Numbered from the stretch's first letter, positions 35,603-44,425 are shown. The stretch: 54,942 bases of DNA from Spirochaetales bacterium Spiro_09 (GCA_001604385.1 LVBK01000005.1:1-54942), one strand, 5' to 3'. Notes: generated from the letters alone by a model not told the origin. Program-made: numbers and translations.

Positions 35603-36388
35603 ATGGATTTTCTCGCACTTTTATTTCGTAAACCGAAAGACGGCGACAAGGCGGTTCGCCTGAAAGAAGACATTGATAAAACCTTGAACGACGAAAAGCA
35701 GGACATGATTCGGGGTATCGTTGACCTATCCGAAACCTCCGTCAAGGAAGTCATGATACCCCGTATCGATGTCGATTTTCTTTCCATCGATACGCAGGGT
35801 GACGAGCTTTTAAATAAGGTGTCCTCAAGCGGCCACTCCCGCTTTCCCGTATATACTGACTCGATCGATAATGTTGTGGGCGTATTGTATGTCAAAGATT
35901 TGATCAAGCTTGCTGCCCGCAAGGAAGATATCGATCTGGCGAAAATAATCCGCAAACCCTTTTTTGTGCCGGAATCTAAACGCATCGATTCGCTCTTGCG
36001 CGAGTTCAAACGCCGGCATGTGCATATTGCCATTGCAGTCGATGAGTATGGCGGCGTATCCGGCATTGTCTGCATGGAAGATATTATCGAGGAGATTGTC
36101 GGCGACATCCAGGATGAGTTCGATAATGAACGGGAAGATGTCCTGGTAATCGGTGAAGGCGTGTGGTTATGCGATGCGCGGATCAATCTTGAAGATTTGT
36201 CTGAAATAATCGGCGCCGAATTCCCGGTTGAGGAATTTGACACCCTGGGCGGGTTTGTATTCGACTTGTTCGGTAAAATTCCCGTGCGATACGAAAAAGC
36301 AAGCTGGAGTGGCTACGATTTCATTATCCAGGACATGGAGGGCCACCGGGTCAATACGGTCAAGGTTGTCACCAGAAAGGAAGGGTAA
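35603..36388 (+). CDS. corC: CBS-domain CorC/HlyC-type protein
   Basis: 261 residues with no membrane segment. After a short leader, the V-K-E-V-M-I-P-R-I-D motif opens a pair of CBS domains (about 45-190; S-S-S-G-H-S-R-F-P-V-Y, then A-I-A-V-D-E-Y-G-G-V-S-G-I-V-C-M-E-D-I-I-E-E-I-V-G-D-I-x-D-E-F). The C-terminal CorC_HlyC domain has G-G-F-V-F-D-L-F-G-K-I-P. Such proteins have been tied to magnesium/cobalt efflux, but lack the DUF21 membrane part, so the exact role is unclear. The ATG follows ybeY by three bases; it continues the phoH run. Confidence 0.92.
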   Translation: MDFLALLFRKPKDGDKAVRLKEDIDKTLNDEKQDMIRGIVDLSETSVKEVMIPRIDVDFLSIDTQGDELLNKVSSSGHSRFPVYTDSIDNVVGVLYVKDLIKLAARKEDIDLAKIIRKPFFVPESKRIDSLLREFKRRHVHIAIAVDEYGGVSGIVCMEDIIEEIVGDIQDEFDNEREDVLVIGEGVWLCDARINLEDLSEIIGAEFPVEEFDTLGGFVFDLFGKIPVRYEKASWSGYDFIIQDMEGHRVNTVKVVTRKEG

Positions 36389-36393
36389 CCGTC

Positions 36394-38370
36394 GTGAACA
36401 AGAAAATCCTCTCATGTCTGTTCCTCTGTATTATCGGCCTATCGATGATACATGCTGATGCCCTTGCGCAATATAATCAGGGGCGCGCCCATCAGTTCCG
36501 TGATTCCTGGTATTCGGCGATCGAGTCATATCAGGAGGCCGTCAGAATAAATCCTGCATATACCGACGCCTGGAAGGGAATGGCTGAATGTTTTTATGCC
36601 CTGGGAGAATACAGCCAGGCACTGACCCACACTGACCGCGCCTTGTTTCTGAAAAATAATGATCCTGCCTTACTGAATCTCAAGGGGTTTATTTTAATCG
36701 GTCTGGAGAAAATAGCGGAAGCCCGGGATCTGTTTACATTCATACTGACGCGATGGCCGAACGACGTTGAGTCCCGCTACGGGCTTGCCGAACTTGATGT
36801 TCTTGACGGGCGTATCGGAGCCGCACAGGAGCAATACGTGCAGGCCTTGCAACGTTCTCCCGAGAACAGAAAGGCCCTGGTTTCCCTTGCCATTATTTCC
36901 CGTGAAGCAGGGAATGAGCGTTCCTCCCGCGACTATATACAGCGTGCCCTTCGTTCATGGGGAGATGATCCCTCCGTGTTCTATTTTGCGGGCTATCTCG
37001 CCGCGCGCAATGGCTCCCACGATGAGGCTGAGCGGCACCTGGTGAAAGCCCTGTCGTTGAATCCCGGACATGACGACTCGTTATACTTACTTTCGGTTAT
37101 TTTGTATCGGACACAGCGTTTTGCCGAGGTCGTCACCATTTGCGACACACGCATCGCGGCTGACAGACGAAGTGCGGGCGCCTGGTATTTGAAAACGCTT
37201 GCGCTTGACAGACAGGGCCTGTACGAACAGGCCTTGCGCACAGCCCGCTCAGGCCTTGAGGTACGCGCCTCGGACGAGCTCCTGCGCGCCTTTTATGAAA
37301 ACCTCATCATGATTCACCTTCCCTTCGAGGACAATGCCCGCAAGCCTCCCTCGCTTTGGCATGCGGATCGCGCTGCACGCTTTGAGCAGCAAAACATGAG
37401 CGATCAGGCGGTATTTGAATACCGGCGCGCCCTGAAGATAAACCCGTACGGCATTCAGGAGCGCACCTCCTACGCGCGTCTGTTGCTTAACCAGGGCTTC
37501 CCGTCCCGTCATCTTGAACAGCTCTCCTTTATCCAGACATTGGGAGAGGGCAATCGGGACATCCGGGACGCGATTGAAACCTGGAATAAAATGCTCGCCT
37601 CGTCCATACACCGTACATGGAAAATCGATCCGCTGTATCTTGACAAGGCTCACACTTCTATCGGGTTTTACTGGATGCCCGATACGTCGAACCTTCTGCA
37701 TCCCGATGCGGAGAGAATAACCGCGGCAATGCTTGCCGAACATCTTTCCTATAATCCCCGCTATAAGACGAATTCGACCGATACATACGTGGCAAGCTAT
37801 TCGGAAGCGTTCAGACAGTCCCGGCTCAAGGGGGAGGATTATTTCGTGCTTGTTTCCTTCTCCGGATCTGACCGCGAGGTTCGCATCGTTGCCGATGTCT
37901 ACGTTTCACGGACCGGCTCCCGCGCCGCGAGCTGGACATCCTTTCGAACGGGAAACGATGCCTTCGCCCTTGCCCTGCGCAAGATGTCACAGACCATCGC
38001 GACTTCCTTTCCGGTACAGGGACGGCTGATCGCGCGGTTTCAGAACGATGGCGTCATAAATCTTGGAAAGGCGGACGGTCTAGCAAAGGACGCGGTGTTC
38101 GACCTTGTGCCGGTGTCGGCCCTTGTGCGTTCCGATGAGGGAATCGGTCTCGGCTTTGCCGCCGATCAGGTATTGGGTACGTGCACCGTAACCGGGACAG
38201 ATGAAGAGGTCTCCCAGGTACGTATCGCGCGTAATGGCATATTTGACCGCATTAACACCGGTGATGCTGTCGTACTGAGACTGAAAGATGATGCCGTTGA
38301 ATCTGTCGCGCAGGAACCTGTCCGTCAGAGATTTCCGCAACTGCTTGAATTACTCCGGTCGGTTCGATAA
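36394..38370 (+). CDS. Exported TPR protein with FlgT-like C-terminal region
   Basis: 658 residues from a GTG at 36394, with AAGGAAGGG upstream. A signal peptide (residues 1-21, ending I-H-A-D-A) is followed by about eight TPR units to residue ~330 (Y-S-A-I-E-S-Y-Q-E-A-V-R-I-N-P-A; A-E-R-H-L-V-K-A-L-S-L-N-P-G). The C-terminal ~250 residues are alpha/beta, with a patch D-G-V-I-N-L-G-K-A-D-G-L-A-K-D-A-V that resembles the C-domain of FlgT-like envelope proteins. It should be periplasmic. It is the last gene of the phoH run, five bases after corC, and ends 11 bases before a convergent gene. Confidence 0.75.
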   Translation: MNKKILSCLFLCIIGLSMIHADALAQYNQGRAHQFRDSWYSAIESYQEAVRINPAYTDAWKGMAECFYALGEYSQALTHTDRALFLKNNDPALLNLKGFILIGLEKIAEARDLFTFILTRWPNDVESRYGLAELDVLDGRIGAAQEQYVQALQRSPENRKALVSLAIISREAGNERSSRDYIQRALRSWGDDPSVFYFAGYLAARNGSHDEAERHLVKALSLNPGHDDSLYLLSVILYRTQRFAEVVTICDTRIAADRRSAGAWYLKTLALDRQGLYEQALRTARSGLEVRASDELLRAFYENLIMIHLPFEDNARKPPSLWHADRAARFEQQNMSDQAVFEYRRALKINPYGIQERTSYARLLLNQGFPSRHLEQLSFIQTLGEGNRDIRDAIETWNKMLASSIHRTWKIDPLYLDKAHTSIGFYWMPDTSNLLHPDAERITAAMLAEHLSYNPRYKTNSTDTYVASYSEAFRQSRLKGEDYFVLVSFSGSDREVRIVADVYVSRTGSRAASWTSFRTGNDAFALALRKMSQTIATSFPVQGRLIARFQNDGVINLGKADGLAKDAVFDLVPVSALVRSDEGIGLGFAADQVLGTCTVTGTDEEVSQVRIARNGIFDRINTGDAVVLRLKDDAVESVAQEPVRQRFPQLLELLRSVR

Positions 38371-38381
38371 GAGTAGTAGAA

Positions 38382-39617
38382 TTACAGTAGCAGCTCATCC
38401 AGTGATCGGGAAATCCATTCTGTTGCATCCAGGGGATAGTGATCCCACACAAGCAAGAAATCATACAGGGCTTCACGGGGTTTTCCCATGAAGAAGAGGG
38501 CCTGAGCGCGATAGAACCGTGACCGGGCAACGGTATCCGCTGACCGGCGGATACTCAGGAACCGGTCTACTTCGGCTACGCAGGTATTCCAGTCTCCCGG
38601 TAAAAAATACCGGTCTATGAGGTTTTTAAGGCTTGCCTGTTCTCCGGTTAGTCCGTCCTGCATATCCTGCTTTAAATACCGGGGTCCGATGACGGGAAGC
38701 TGATCGGCATAAAATCCCCGGCGGCTTTTATCCGGGACCTGCGCCTCACGCACTAACGCGCGAATGAGCCGTTCGGTATCCTCGGAAAAATACACGGGAT
38801 TTTTCTGAATCCTGCCGACGGGATTCAAAGCGGGCAGCGGGAAGGGGCGCGAGACCGGTCCGTTATTTCGCCTGAATGCCATGAGTCCCCCGCTTGCCTC
38901 TACCGGCATGATGCTGGTGTTTTGACCGGGAATGAACCGTAGAGACCCTGACTGAATTGACTGCTCATCGATAAGAGCGTAATAGTACGGAATTCCGGGT
39001 AGCGGGTAATCAATAAAGGGAGAGCGGCTACCGCTGAAGCCGGATACCGGTATGGCCCTCGTCAGGCTGGCAAGGGAAGTGAAGGGTACGGTGGATCGGT
39101 ACAGGAGGAGGCCTGAATCGGTATGTCGTGCTGTCCAGGTAATTATAACGCTGTCATCCCGGGCAAGCGTATTGAAAGAAACAAACTCGACCGGTGGAGC
39201 CTCCGTTTCCTTGCCAGGGGACCGTACCGGTTCAATCAGTGCGTTGCTTGACGGAAGGAAAAACGTATATCGCTGGCCGTCGGAGGAGGTGGTTAAAATC
39301 GCGTAGTACCAGGCCTCTCCGCTTTCAATGGTATCGGTGAAGGTGGTTTCATCTGTCGATACACTGCCCCGAACCTCGGCCTGCAATATGCTGAACGCGG
39401 TAACCGGCGTGTCCGAGCGTATAATGGTATTGGTGCCGGTAACTCCCGGAGCGGGACTCCAGGACAGGATAACCCTGTTTTGCTCGAGACGGGCTGAAAG
39501 TGCCGATACGACCGGCGGTGGCGGAACAGTACGTTCGGAAACGGGTGGAATATCCTCCGGAAAAAACGAGAATCCGATGATGGACAAGAAAATCAGTGTC
39601 AGTAACCCGCGTTTCAT
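38382..39617 (-). CDS. Exported Fn3-like protein
   Basis: 411 residues from the ATG at 39617, with GAGGG six bases upstream. A signal peptide (K-R-G-L-L-T-L-I-F-L-S-I-I-G) is followed by a proline-rich linker and two fibronectin-III-like repeats (about 33-130 and 135-235), each with the pattern V-I-L/T-W-S/T and a Y-Y-A-I/L strand. The C-terminal ~150 residues are helical and partly TPR-like (F-Y-R-A-Q-A-L-F-F-M-G-K-P-R-E-A-L-Y-D-F). It is likely a periplasmic or surface binding protein. It is a single gene between two plus-strand runs. No specific family is recognised. Confidence 0.7.
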   Translation of the reverse strand: MKRGLLTLIFLSIIGFSFFPEDIPPVSERTVPPPPVVSALSARLEQNRVILSWSPAPGVTGTNTIIRSDTPVTAFSILQAEVRGSVSTDETTFTDTIESGEAWYYAILTTSSDGQRYTFFLPSSNALIEPVRSPGKETEAPPVEFVSFNTLARDDSVIITWTARHTDSGLLLYRSTVPFTSLASLTRAIPVSGFSGSRSPFIDYPLPGIPYYYALIDEQSIQSGSLRFIPGQNTSIMPVEASGGLMAFRRNNGPVSRPFPLPALNPVGRIQKNPVYFSEDTERLIRALVREAQVPDKSRRGFYADQLPVIGPRYLKQDMQDGLTGEQASLKNLIDRYFLPGDWNTCVAEVDRFLSIRRSADTVARSRFYRAQALFFMGKPREALYDFLLVWDHYPLDATEWISRSLDELLL

Positions 39618-39695
39618 CAATAGCCCTCTTTACACACCATCCCTCAATAATTAAGGAAAAAAAGTATATATTTATCTTCGCAGTTAATTGATGAT

Positions 39696-39724
39696 TTGAC
39701 AAGATAATTTCTTTCCCGTATTCT
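39696..39724 (+). promoter_or_regulatory. Promoter of the Cas2-like gene, leaderless layout
   Basis: A perfect TTGACA (39696-39701) and TATTCT (39719-39724) are separated by 17 bases. Only six bases lie between the -10 and the ATG at 39731. Confidence 0.75.
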
Positions 39725-39730
39725 CTTCCT

Positions 39731-40021
39731 ATGTTTGTTTCCGTCGTTCTTGATCCGGGTGGTGAAGAGTCTGCCAGGCAACTTGCAGAGATTTTGCTTA
39801 CCTGGGGGTTCGAAAAAGTACAGCGCGCATGCTGGGAGTCCGCAACAATCCAGGACCAGAATCTGGTAAAACTCAAGCAGGAAATTGATCGGGTAACCGA
39901 TTATTATGATTCTGTGCGGTTGTATCAGTATCCGGTTGAAGGGGTCCTTGCGGTAACCGTATTGGCAAAAAAACGGTGGAAACGGGTATTGGTACGCCCT
40001 CCGGCGCCAAAAAAACAGTAA
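39731..40021 (+). CDS. Orphan Cas2-like small protein
   Basis: 96 residues. The pattern fits the Cas2/VapD ferredoxin-like fold: a first strand F-V-S-V-V-L-D8 with the Asp where Cas2 has its catalytic Asp, a helix, then G26-F-E-K-V-Q-R with W-E following (Cas2: G-x-x-R-V-Q-x-S-V-F-E), a second helix, and D60-S-V-R-L-Y. The tail is basic (K-K-R-W-K-R, then P-A-P-K-K). Nothing else of a CRISPR system is in the window: no cas1, no repeats. It precedes prfB by 13 bases and both likely share the promoter at 39696-39724. It could be a toxin-like or RNA-binding relative. The fold call is from the pattern alone. Confidence 0.6.
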   Translation: MFVSVVLDPGGEESARQLAEILLTWGFEKVQRACWESATIQDQNLVKLKQEIDRVTDYYDSVRLYQYPVEGVLAVTVLAKKRWKRVLVRPPAPKKQ

Positions 40022-40034
40022 ACTGGAGTTATGC

Positions 40035-41166
40035 ATGATTCTTGCAGAATGTAAACCTTCAATCCTTGAGTTGAAGGGACAAGTTGAAGAAATCTGGGGG
40101 CGTCTTTGACCCGGATGGAATTAAGGCACGTATAGCCGAAAAAGAAGAATTTACCGCATCTCCCGGCTTCTGGAATGACAATAAAAAGGCCGAAAAGGTT
40201 ATGGCAGAATTGCGTTCCTTGAGAAGCCGCATCGAACCCTGGAGCGCATTGCGGACAGATATAGGCGATATCGAGGCATTGTACGAACTGGCCGAGGAAT
40301 CGGATGACGAATCTCTTGTTTCAGAAATCGAGAGTCAGCTTGACGCCTGTAATGAGCGATTCAGAAAACTCAATATTTTAAACCTTTTGTCGGAAGAAGC
40401 TGATCGCAACGACTCTTTCCTTGAAATTCACGCGGGGGCGGGCGGTACCGAAGCCTGTGACTGGGCTCAAATGCTTGCCCGTATGTATGTGCGTTGGGCA
40501 GAACGCCGCGGCTACAAGGTTGAAACAGTTGACCTGCTGGAAGCGGACGGAGGTATCAAATCGGTGACCTACCGCATTGCAGGCGAATACGCATTCGGGT
40601 ATCTGAAAGCCGAATCGGGCGTTCACCGGTTAGTGCGCATCAGCCCCTTCGACTCGAACGCGCGCCGCCATACCTCATTCACCTCTGTTCATGCCTTTCC
40701 CGTGCTTGATGACTCGATAGTCGTGGATATTCGCAGCGAAGATCTGCGCGTTGACACCTATCGGGCCGGTGGAGCGGGCGGTCAGCACGTCAACAAGACT
40801 GACTCTGCGGTCCGGTTTACCCACCTGCCCACAGGCATTGTCGTAGCCTGTCAGTCGGAACGAAGCCAGACCATGAACCGACAGTTAGCCATGAGCGTCC
40901 TCAAAGCGCGTCTGTATGAATATTACCGGGAAAAGAAAGAACAGGAAAACCAGAAATTTGCCGCCGAGAAACGCGACATTTCCTGGGGAAACCAGATTCG
41001 CTCCTATGTGTTTCAACCATATACCATGGTAAAAGATTTACGAACACGTCATGAAACGGGAAATATTCAGGCTGTCATGGATGGTGATCTTGATCCGTTC
41101 ATGGAGGCGTACCTCGATAAAAAATGGAAGGGAACGCTTCTTGAAGCCGAGGAAGGGGATCTATGA
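40035..41166 (+). CDS. prfB: Peptide chain release factor 2, with programmed +1 frameshift
   Basis: 376 residues after frameshifting; coding is 40035-40106 joined to 40108-41166. RF2 ends translation at UGA and UAA. The short first frame (24 codons, GGAG six bases upstream) ends in CTT TGA; a +1 shift reads GAC and continues into the body. The body has the stop-reading S-P-F motif (R-I-S-P-F-D-S) and the catalytic G-G-Q (G-A-G-G-Q-H-V-N-K-T-D-S-A-V). RF2 levels control their own synthesis this way in most bacteria. It is preceded by the Cas2-like gene and overlaps the receiver-like gene by four bases (ATGA). Confidence 0.97.
40096..40110 (+). promoter_or_regulatory. RF2 +1 frameshift site
   Basis: GGGGG (40096-40100), a three-base spacer CGT, then the slippery CTT and the in-frame TGA with a following C. 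The spacing equals that of the E. coli prfB site, including the internal Shine-Dalgarno-like G run. Confidence 0.95.
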
Positions 41167-41507
41167 TAGCGGTGCTGAGCAAGTCCCGAAATATGCAGTT
41201 GGTCATTCAGGAACTTTTTCCGGAGCGCACTATCGTGAACAGTTCTTCTGAACTGAATGACAACTGGCTTGCCAGCATTTTACGGAACGGACAGGTTTCC
41301 CTGGTGGTATATGAACCGTCCTTTTTTATTGACCCCTCACAATGGCGAAGCATAAGTCCCGCTACCGGTTTTGTTGTATTGGCCTCACCCGGGGAGGAAA
41401 ACGGGGCTTTCCAGGCCCTCAGGCATGGAGCGGCGGCCGTTATTCATAAACCCTTCATCCCCGCCGAGGCGCAAAAAATTCTCGCTTTAGTCTTGAGCCA
41501 TGGATAA
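41163..41507 (+). CDS. Degenerate receiver-domain protein
   Basis: 114 residues, a single CheY-like domain. The fold pattern is kept (I-A-V-L-S...; S-L-V-V-Y; F-V-V-L-A-S; A-A-A-V-I-H-K-P-F), including the conserved Lys at 96 and Ser at 75. The phospho-acceptor Asp is replaced by Glu at 51, and the acidic pair near residues 7-9 is missing (S-K-S). It is probably unable to be phosphorylated normally and may act as a fixed-state or protein-binding domain. The ATG overlaps the prfB stop, and the end overlaps the PEGA gene by eight bases. No histidine kinase is near. Confidence 0.75.
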   Translation: MIAVLSKSRNMQLVIQELFPERTIVNSSSELNDNWLASILRNGQVSLVVYEPSFFIDPSQWRSISPATGFVVLASPGEENGAFQALRHGAAAVIHKPFIPAEAQKILALVLSHG

Positions 41508-42957
41508 GCGTACAGTACGGCATGTCATGTATGTCCTTGCCGTTATGCTGTGTGCTTCTGTGGCCGGCGCACAGGAGAATACCTGGATAGTGGCAGCGGA
41601 ACGGTTTTCATCCGAGCGGGTGCCCGCCCCGTATGCAACCTTTGATCAGCTAATTCCTACGCTTGTATTGCAGCGCTTAACCGGGTTCCCCGTCCGTCAG
41701 GTAACCGCACTGGAGCGTGAAAACAGGATCCGGTTTACAAACTCGGAAAAGCGTATTTCGCTCATACGGGAACGCGCTGCCCTTATAACCGAACGGGACA
41801 GGATTTTTTTGTCTTCTGACAGCCAGCTTCTGAAAATGAGAAAACGCTCGGAAGCGGAGAAGAAAATTCTTGAAAAGGAACGGGAAATAGCCCAGCTTGC
41901 CCCGTCTTTGTCCCCTGAAACCGGAGTATCCGAAAAAGGGGATAATATGGCGAGCATTTCCGTATGGAAAAAAGCGGAATCTCTTTTTTCACGGGACGAC
42001 TCCGTTTCCTTGAACCGCCAATTGCAGCTTGAAGGAATATCCGCCCTCATCACCGGAACAATCGAGGATATGGCGGGCTATTGTTATGTGGCGGTTACCG
42101 TGCATCTTCCGTTTACCGGATCAGAACCGATTGTGATCCGTGAAGCGGGACTATATGAGGATATTTCCTCCGTCGTCGACGCAATTGTTTCGAGACTGGT
42201 GCCTGAAGTTGCCAACAGCATGCCTGCGTTTCTTGTCTTTACGTGTGAGCCGGAGGATGCGCGAATATTTCTCGATTCCCGTCGCATTGAATTGACCGGC
42301 GAACCCGTGCCCTGGCTTGCCGGAGATTACCTGCTCAGCGCATCGGCGGACGGATTTAGTGGCAGCGAGCAGACGGTGTCCCTTAAAAGGGGACGGACCT
42401 ACTCGATCCGTATTCAGCTTGAACCGGTTGAAACCGTATCGATAACGTTCAGCCCCTCGGTCTCCGATGCGCTTCTCTATGTCAATACCCTGTATTACGG
42501 CCAGGGAACGCAAACCCTCTCACTGCCGGCCTTTCGGACGATCGCCGAGAGCGAAATAAATGGCGTTTCCACGTTTTTTATTCTGCCCGTTCAAAAAGAC
42601 GCCCGGTATACGGTTTCGGTCAATACAGAAAAAAATGCGGAACGTATCGAAAAACAGCGCCGTTTCATGTATCAGTCTCTTGGCCTGTTATATATTTCCA
42701 TGCCGTTTGCCATGCTGACCTACGGCTCGTTCATGAATAAATACGCGGCCTATAACAACGTCCCGGCCATGCAAAACGAGAAAACCCTGCGTGAACTTGA
42801 ACGCCTTGCGCTTGCAGCGGATGTTAGCCGGTTTGTCAGTATTGGACTCGGGGTGAATGTTGTTATACAGATTATCCGGTATCTTCGGGCAGCAGACCGG
42901 ACCATGCCGCAATACGCGGAATCATCAGAAAATGGGAGAAGCTCATGGCAAGAATGA
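41500..42957 (+). CDS. Exported PEGA-domain protein
   Basis: 485 residues. A signal peptide ends at A-G-A-Q (about residue 24). A charged coiled coil follows (about 75-135; R-K-R-S-E-A-E-K-K-I-L-E-K-E), then a mixed domain and a PEGA domain at about 245-310 (F-T-C-E-P-E-D-A-R-I-F-L-D; Y-L-L-S-A-S-A-D-G-F). Two hydrophobic segments near the C-terminus (about 390-410 and 445-465) suggest membrane attachment. PEGA domains are found in surface and envelope proteins. It sits between the receiver-like gene and ftsY with overlaps at both ends. Function is unknown. Confidence 0.75.
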   Translation: MDKRTVRHVMYVLAVMLCASVAGAQENTWIVAAERFSSERVPAPYATFDQLIPTLVLQRLTGFPVRQVTALERENRIRFTNSEKRISLIRERAALITERDRIFLSSDSQLLKMRKRSEAEKKILEKEREIAQLAPSLSPETGVSEKGDNMASISVWKKAESLFSRDDSVSLNRQLQLEGISALITGTIEDMAGYCYVAVTVHLPFTGSEPIVIREAGLYEDISSVVDAIVSRLVPEVANSMPAFLVFTCEPEDARIFLDSRRIELTGEPVPWLAGDYLLSASADGFSGSEQTVSLKRGRTYSIRIQLEPVETVSITFSPSVSDALLYVNTLYYGQGTQTLSLPAFRTIAESEINGVSTFFILPVQKDARYTVSVNTEKNAERIEKQRRFMYQSLGLLYISMPFAMLTYGSFMNKYAAYNNVPAMQNEKTLRELERLALAADVSRFVSIGLGVNVVIQIIRYLRAADRTMPQYAESSENGRSSWQE

Positions 42958-43820
42958 ATGTGGCGGAAGGGTTGCGCCGCCTTTTCGGTAAACATACGGG
43001 TATTGACGAATCCTTTTTCGAGGAATTGGCCGATAGCCTGATCGAGGGAGATTTGGGGCCCAAAATGGCCTGGGAACTCTCGGATATGCTCGAAAAAAAA
43101 TGCCGCAAGGAGCATATTGGCGACAAAAAAGCGATTGTCGGGACACTCAAAGAAATGGTAGAGCCCTGGGTCCGGCAATGGCTTCCGGAACCGGAGCCTT
43201 TCCGGGTATCGGTGTATCTGGTGCTTGGGGTGAACGGTGTGGGAAAAACAACCTCTGTTGCAAAAATGGGTCACTGGTTCAGCTCTCGGGGCTTTCCCGT
43301 GGTTCTTGCTGCGGCCGACACGTTCCGTGCCGCGGCGATTGAGCAGCTCCAGCTTCACGGTCAGCGGCTGGGCCTTAGGGTGGTCGCGCACAAGCATGGT
43401 GCGGACCCGGGTGCGGTCGTATATGACGCAGCGGAAGCCGTTCGCTCATCGGGTGGCGGACTGGTGCTTGCCGATACTGCCGGGCGTTTGCATAATAAAG
43501 ATAACCTTGTTCGGGAACTGCAGAAAATTGACCGCATTGCAGCCTCCCGCGCCGACGAGGGGTGTTACAAAAAGTTGCTGGTACTTGACGCGACCACCGG
43601 TCAAAATGGGTTGCGTCAGGCCGAAGTTTTTCACGAGTCCATCGGTCTCGATGGCCTTATACTGACAAAATACGATTCGACCGCTCGCGGCGGAATCGCC
43701 GTTTCGGCCGGCAAGGAGCTTGCGCTTCCTGTCTGTTTTATCGGGACGGGGGAAACCTATGCAGATTTCGCCCCCTTCGACAAACAACGGTATATCTCGG
43801 AATTTATCGGAGAATCCTGA
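42945..43820 (+). CDS. ftsY: Signal recognition particle receptor FtsY
   Basis: 291 residues, essentially only the NG GTPase core; the long acidic A domain of E. coli FtsY is absent. FtsY docks SRP-ribosome complexes at the membrane. G motifs are G-V-N-G-V-G-K-T-T, A-A-D-T-F-R-A-A-A-I-E-Q-L, D-T-A-G-R, T-K-Y-D-S-T-A-R-G-G and the closing G-T-G-E-T-Y-A-D-F-A-P-F. The D-T-F-R-A-A-A region and closing loop favour FtsY over Ffh. ATG 42945 overlaps the PEGA gene by 13 bases; a second ATG lies three codons on. Its stop shares one base with the next start. Confidence 0.95.
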   Translation: MARMNVAEGLRRLFGKHTGIDESFFEELADSLIEGDLGPKMAWELSDMLEKKCRKEHIGDKKAIVGTLKEMVEPWVRQWLPEPEPFRVSVYLVLGVNGVGKTTSVAKMGHWFSSRGFPVVLAAADTFRAAAIEQLQLHGQRLGLRVVAHKHGADPGAVVYDAAEAVRSSGGGLVLADTAGRLHNKDNLVRELQKIDRIAASRADEGCYKKLLVLDATTGQNGLRQAEVFHESIGLDGLILTKYDSTARGGIAVSAGKELALPVCFIGTGETYADFAPFDKQRYISEFIGES

Positions 43821-44425
43821 TGCGCCTGTCGACGGTCCTCCTCGCCGCGATACTGTGCACTGCGCTGTGTGCCCCTTCCGGTGCCCAGGCATGGACTCGG
43901 GTAGATTATGATTCCTTCGTCCTGGCAACGCAGGATGAATGGTATCTTGAGGAATTTGACCGGTATGGACGACCCGAGAGCGCTGTTCGCTGGAAAATAG
44001 GCGAGATCAGCGAGAGAATTTACTGGAAGTATGACGGAGAGTCTCAGCACAGCAGCGAGAAACGGATTGAGGGGAAAGATCTTGTCACTCTTGTCGAGTT
44101 CGATGGCGCGGGCAATGAAATGCGAATTACGGAAAGCCGCGCTGACGGAACGGTGGTTTCATTGACGGAAAACACCTGGAGCCTGACGGGCGAGCTTTTG
44201 ACCCATCGTGTGACCAAAAATGAAACGGTAGAGGAATATGTCTATACGCGGGATTCAACCGGGACTCTCCGAAACAGCCAGTTTTTCCGGAACGGACAGT
44301 TGGTCCTAGATGTCTTTTACGGCGAGGATGACAACAGGCTGGAAACAGTGTACCGTGACGGCAAGCCGGTGTTGACCGTGGAATTCGTCGACGGAGTGAA
44401 AAGGAGAACCACTAATCGTGAGTAA
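43820..44425 (+). CDS. Small exported protein with MORN/YD-like strands
   Basis: 201 residues. The signal peptide ends near A-Q-A-W (residue 25). The mature part is made of short repeated strand pairs with D-G-x-G/N turns (E-F-D-R-Y-G-R-P; V-E-F-D-G-A-G-N-E-M-R; V-Y-R-D-G-K-P-V-L-T-V-E-F), similar to MORN- or YD-type repeats found in treponemal exported proteins. It lies between ftsY and lolC with direct overlaps, so it may be a periplasmic partner in lipoprotein handling; that is inference from position only. Confidence 0.65.
   Translation: MRLSTVLLAAILCTALCAPSGAQAWTRVDYDSFVLATQDEWYLEEFDRYGRPESAVRWKIGEISERIYWKYDGESQHSSEKRIEGKDLVTLVEFDGAGNEMRITESRADGTVVSLTENTWSLTGELLTHRVTKNETVEEYVYTRDSTGTLRNSQFFRNGQLVLDVFYGEDDNRLETVYRDGKPVLTVEFVDGVKRRTTNRE

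Noticed and set aside
38371..38381. A terminator between the TPR gene and the convergent Fn3-like gene
   Set aside because: The gap is only 11 bases and no stem was visible.
39731..40021. A CRISPR-Cas locus around the Cas2-like gene
   Set aside because: No direct repeats with spacers and no cas1 or effector genes were seen on either strand nearby.
40084..41166. prfB starting at TTG 40084
   Set aside because: The RF2 frameshift site and the 24-codon first frame with its own Shine-Dalgarno site explain the true N-terminus.
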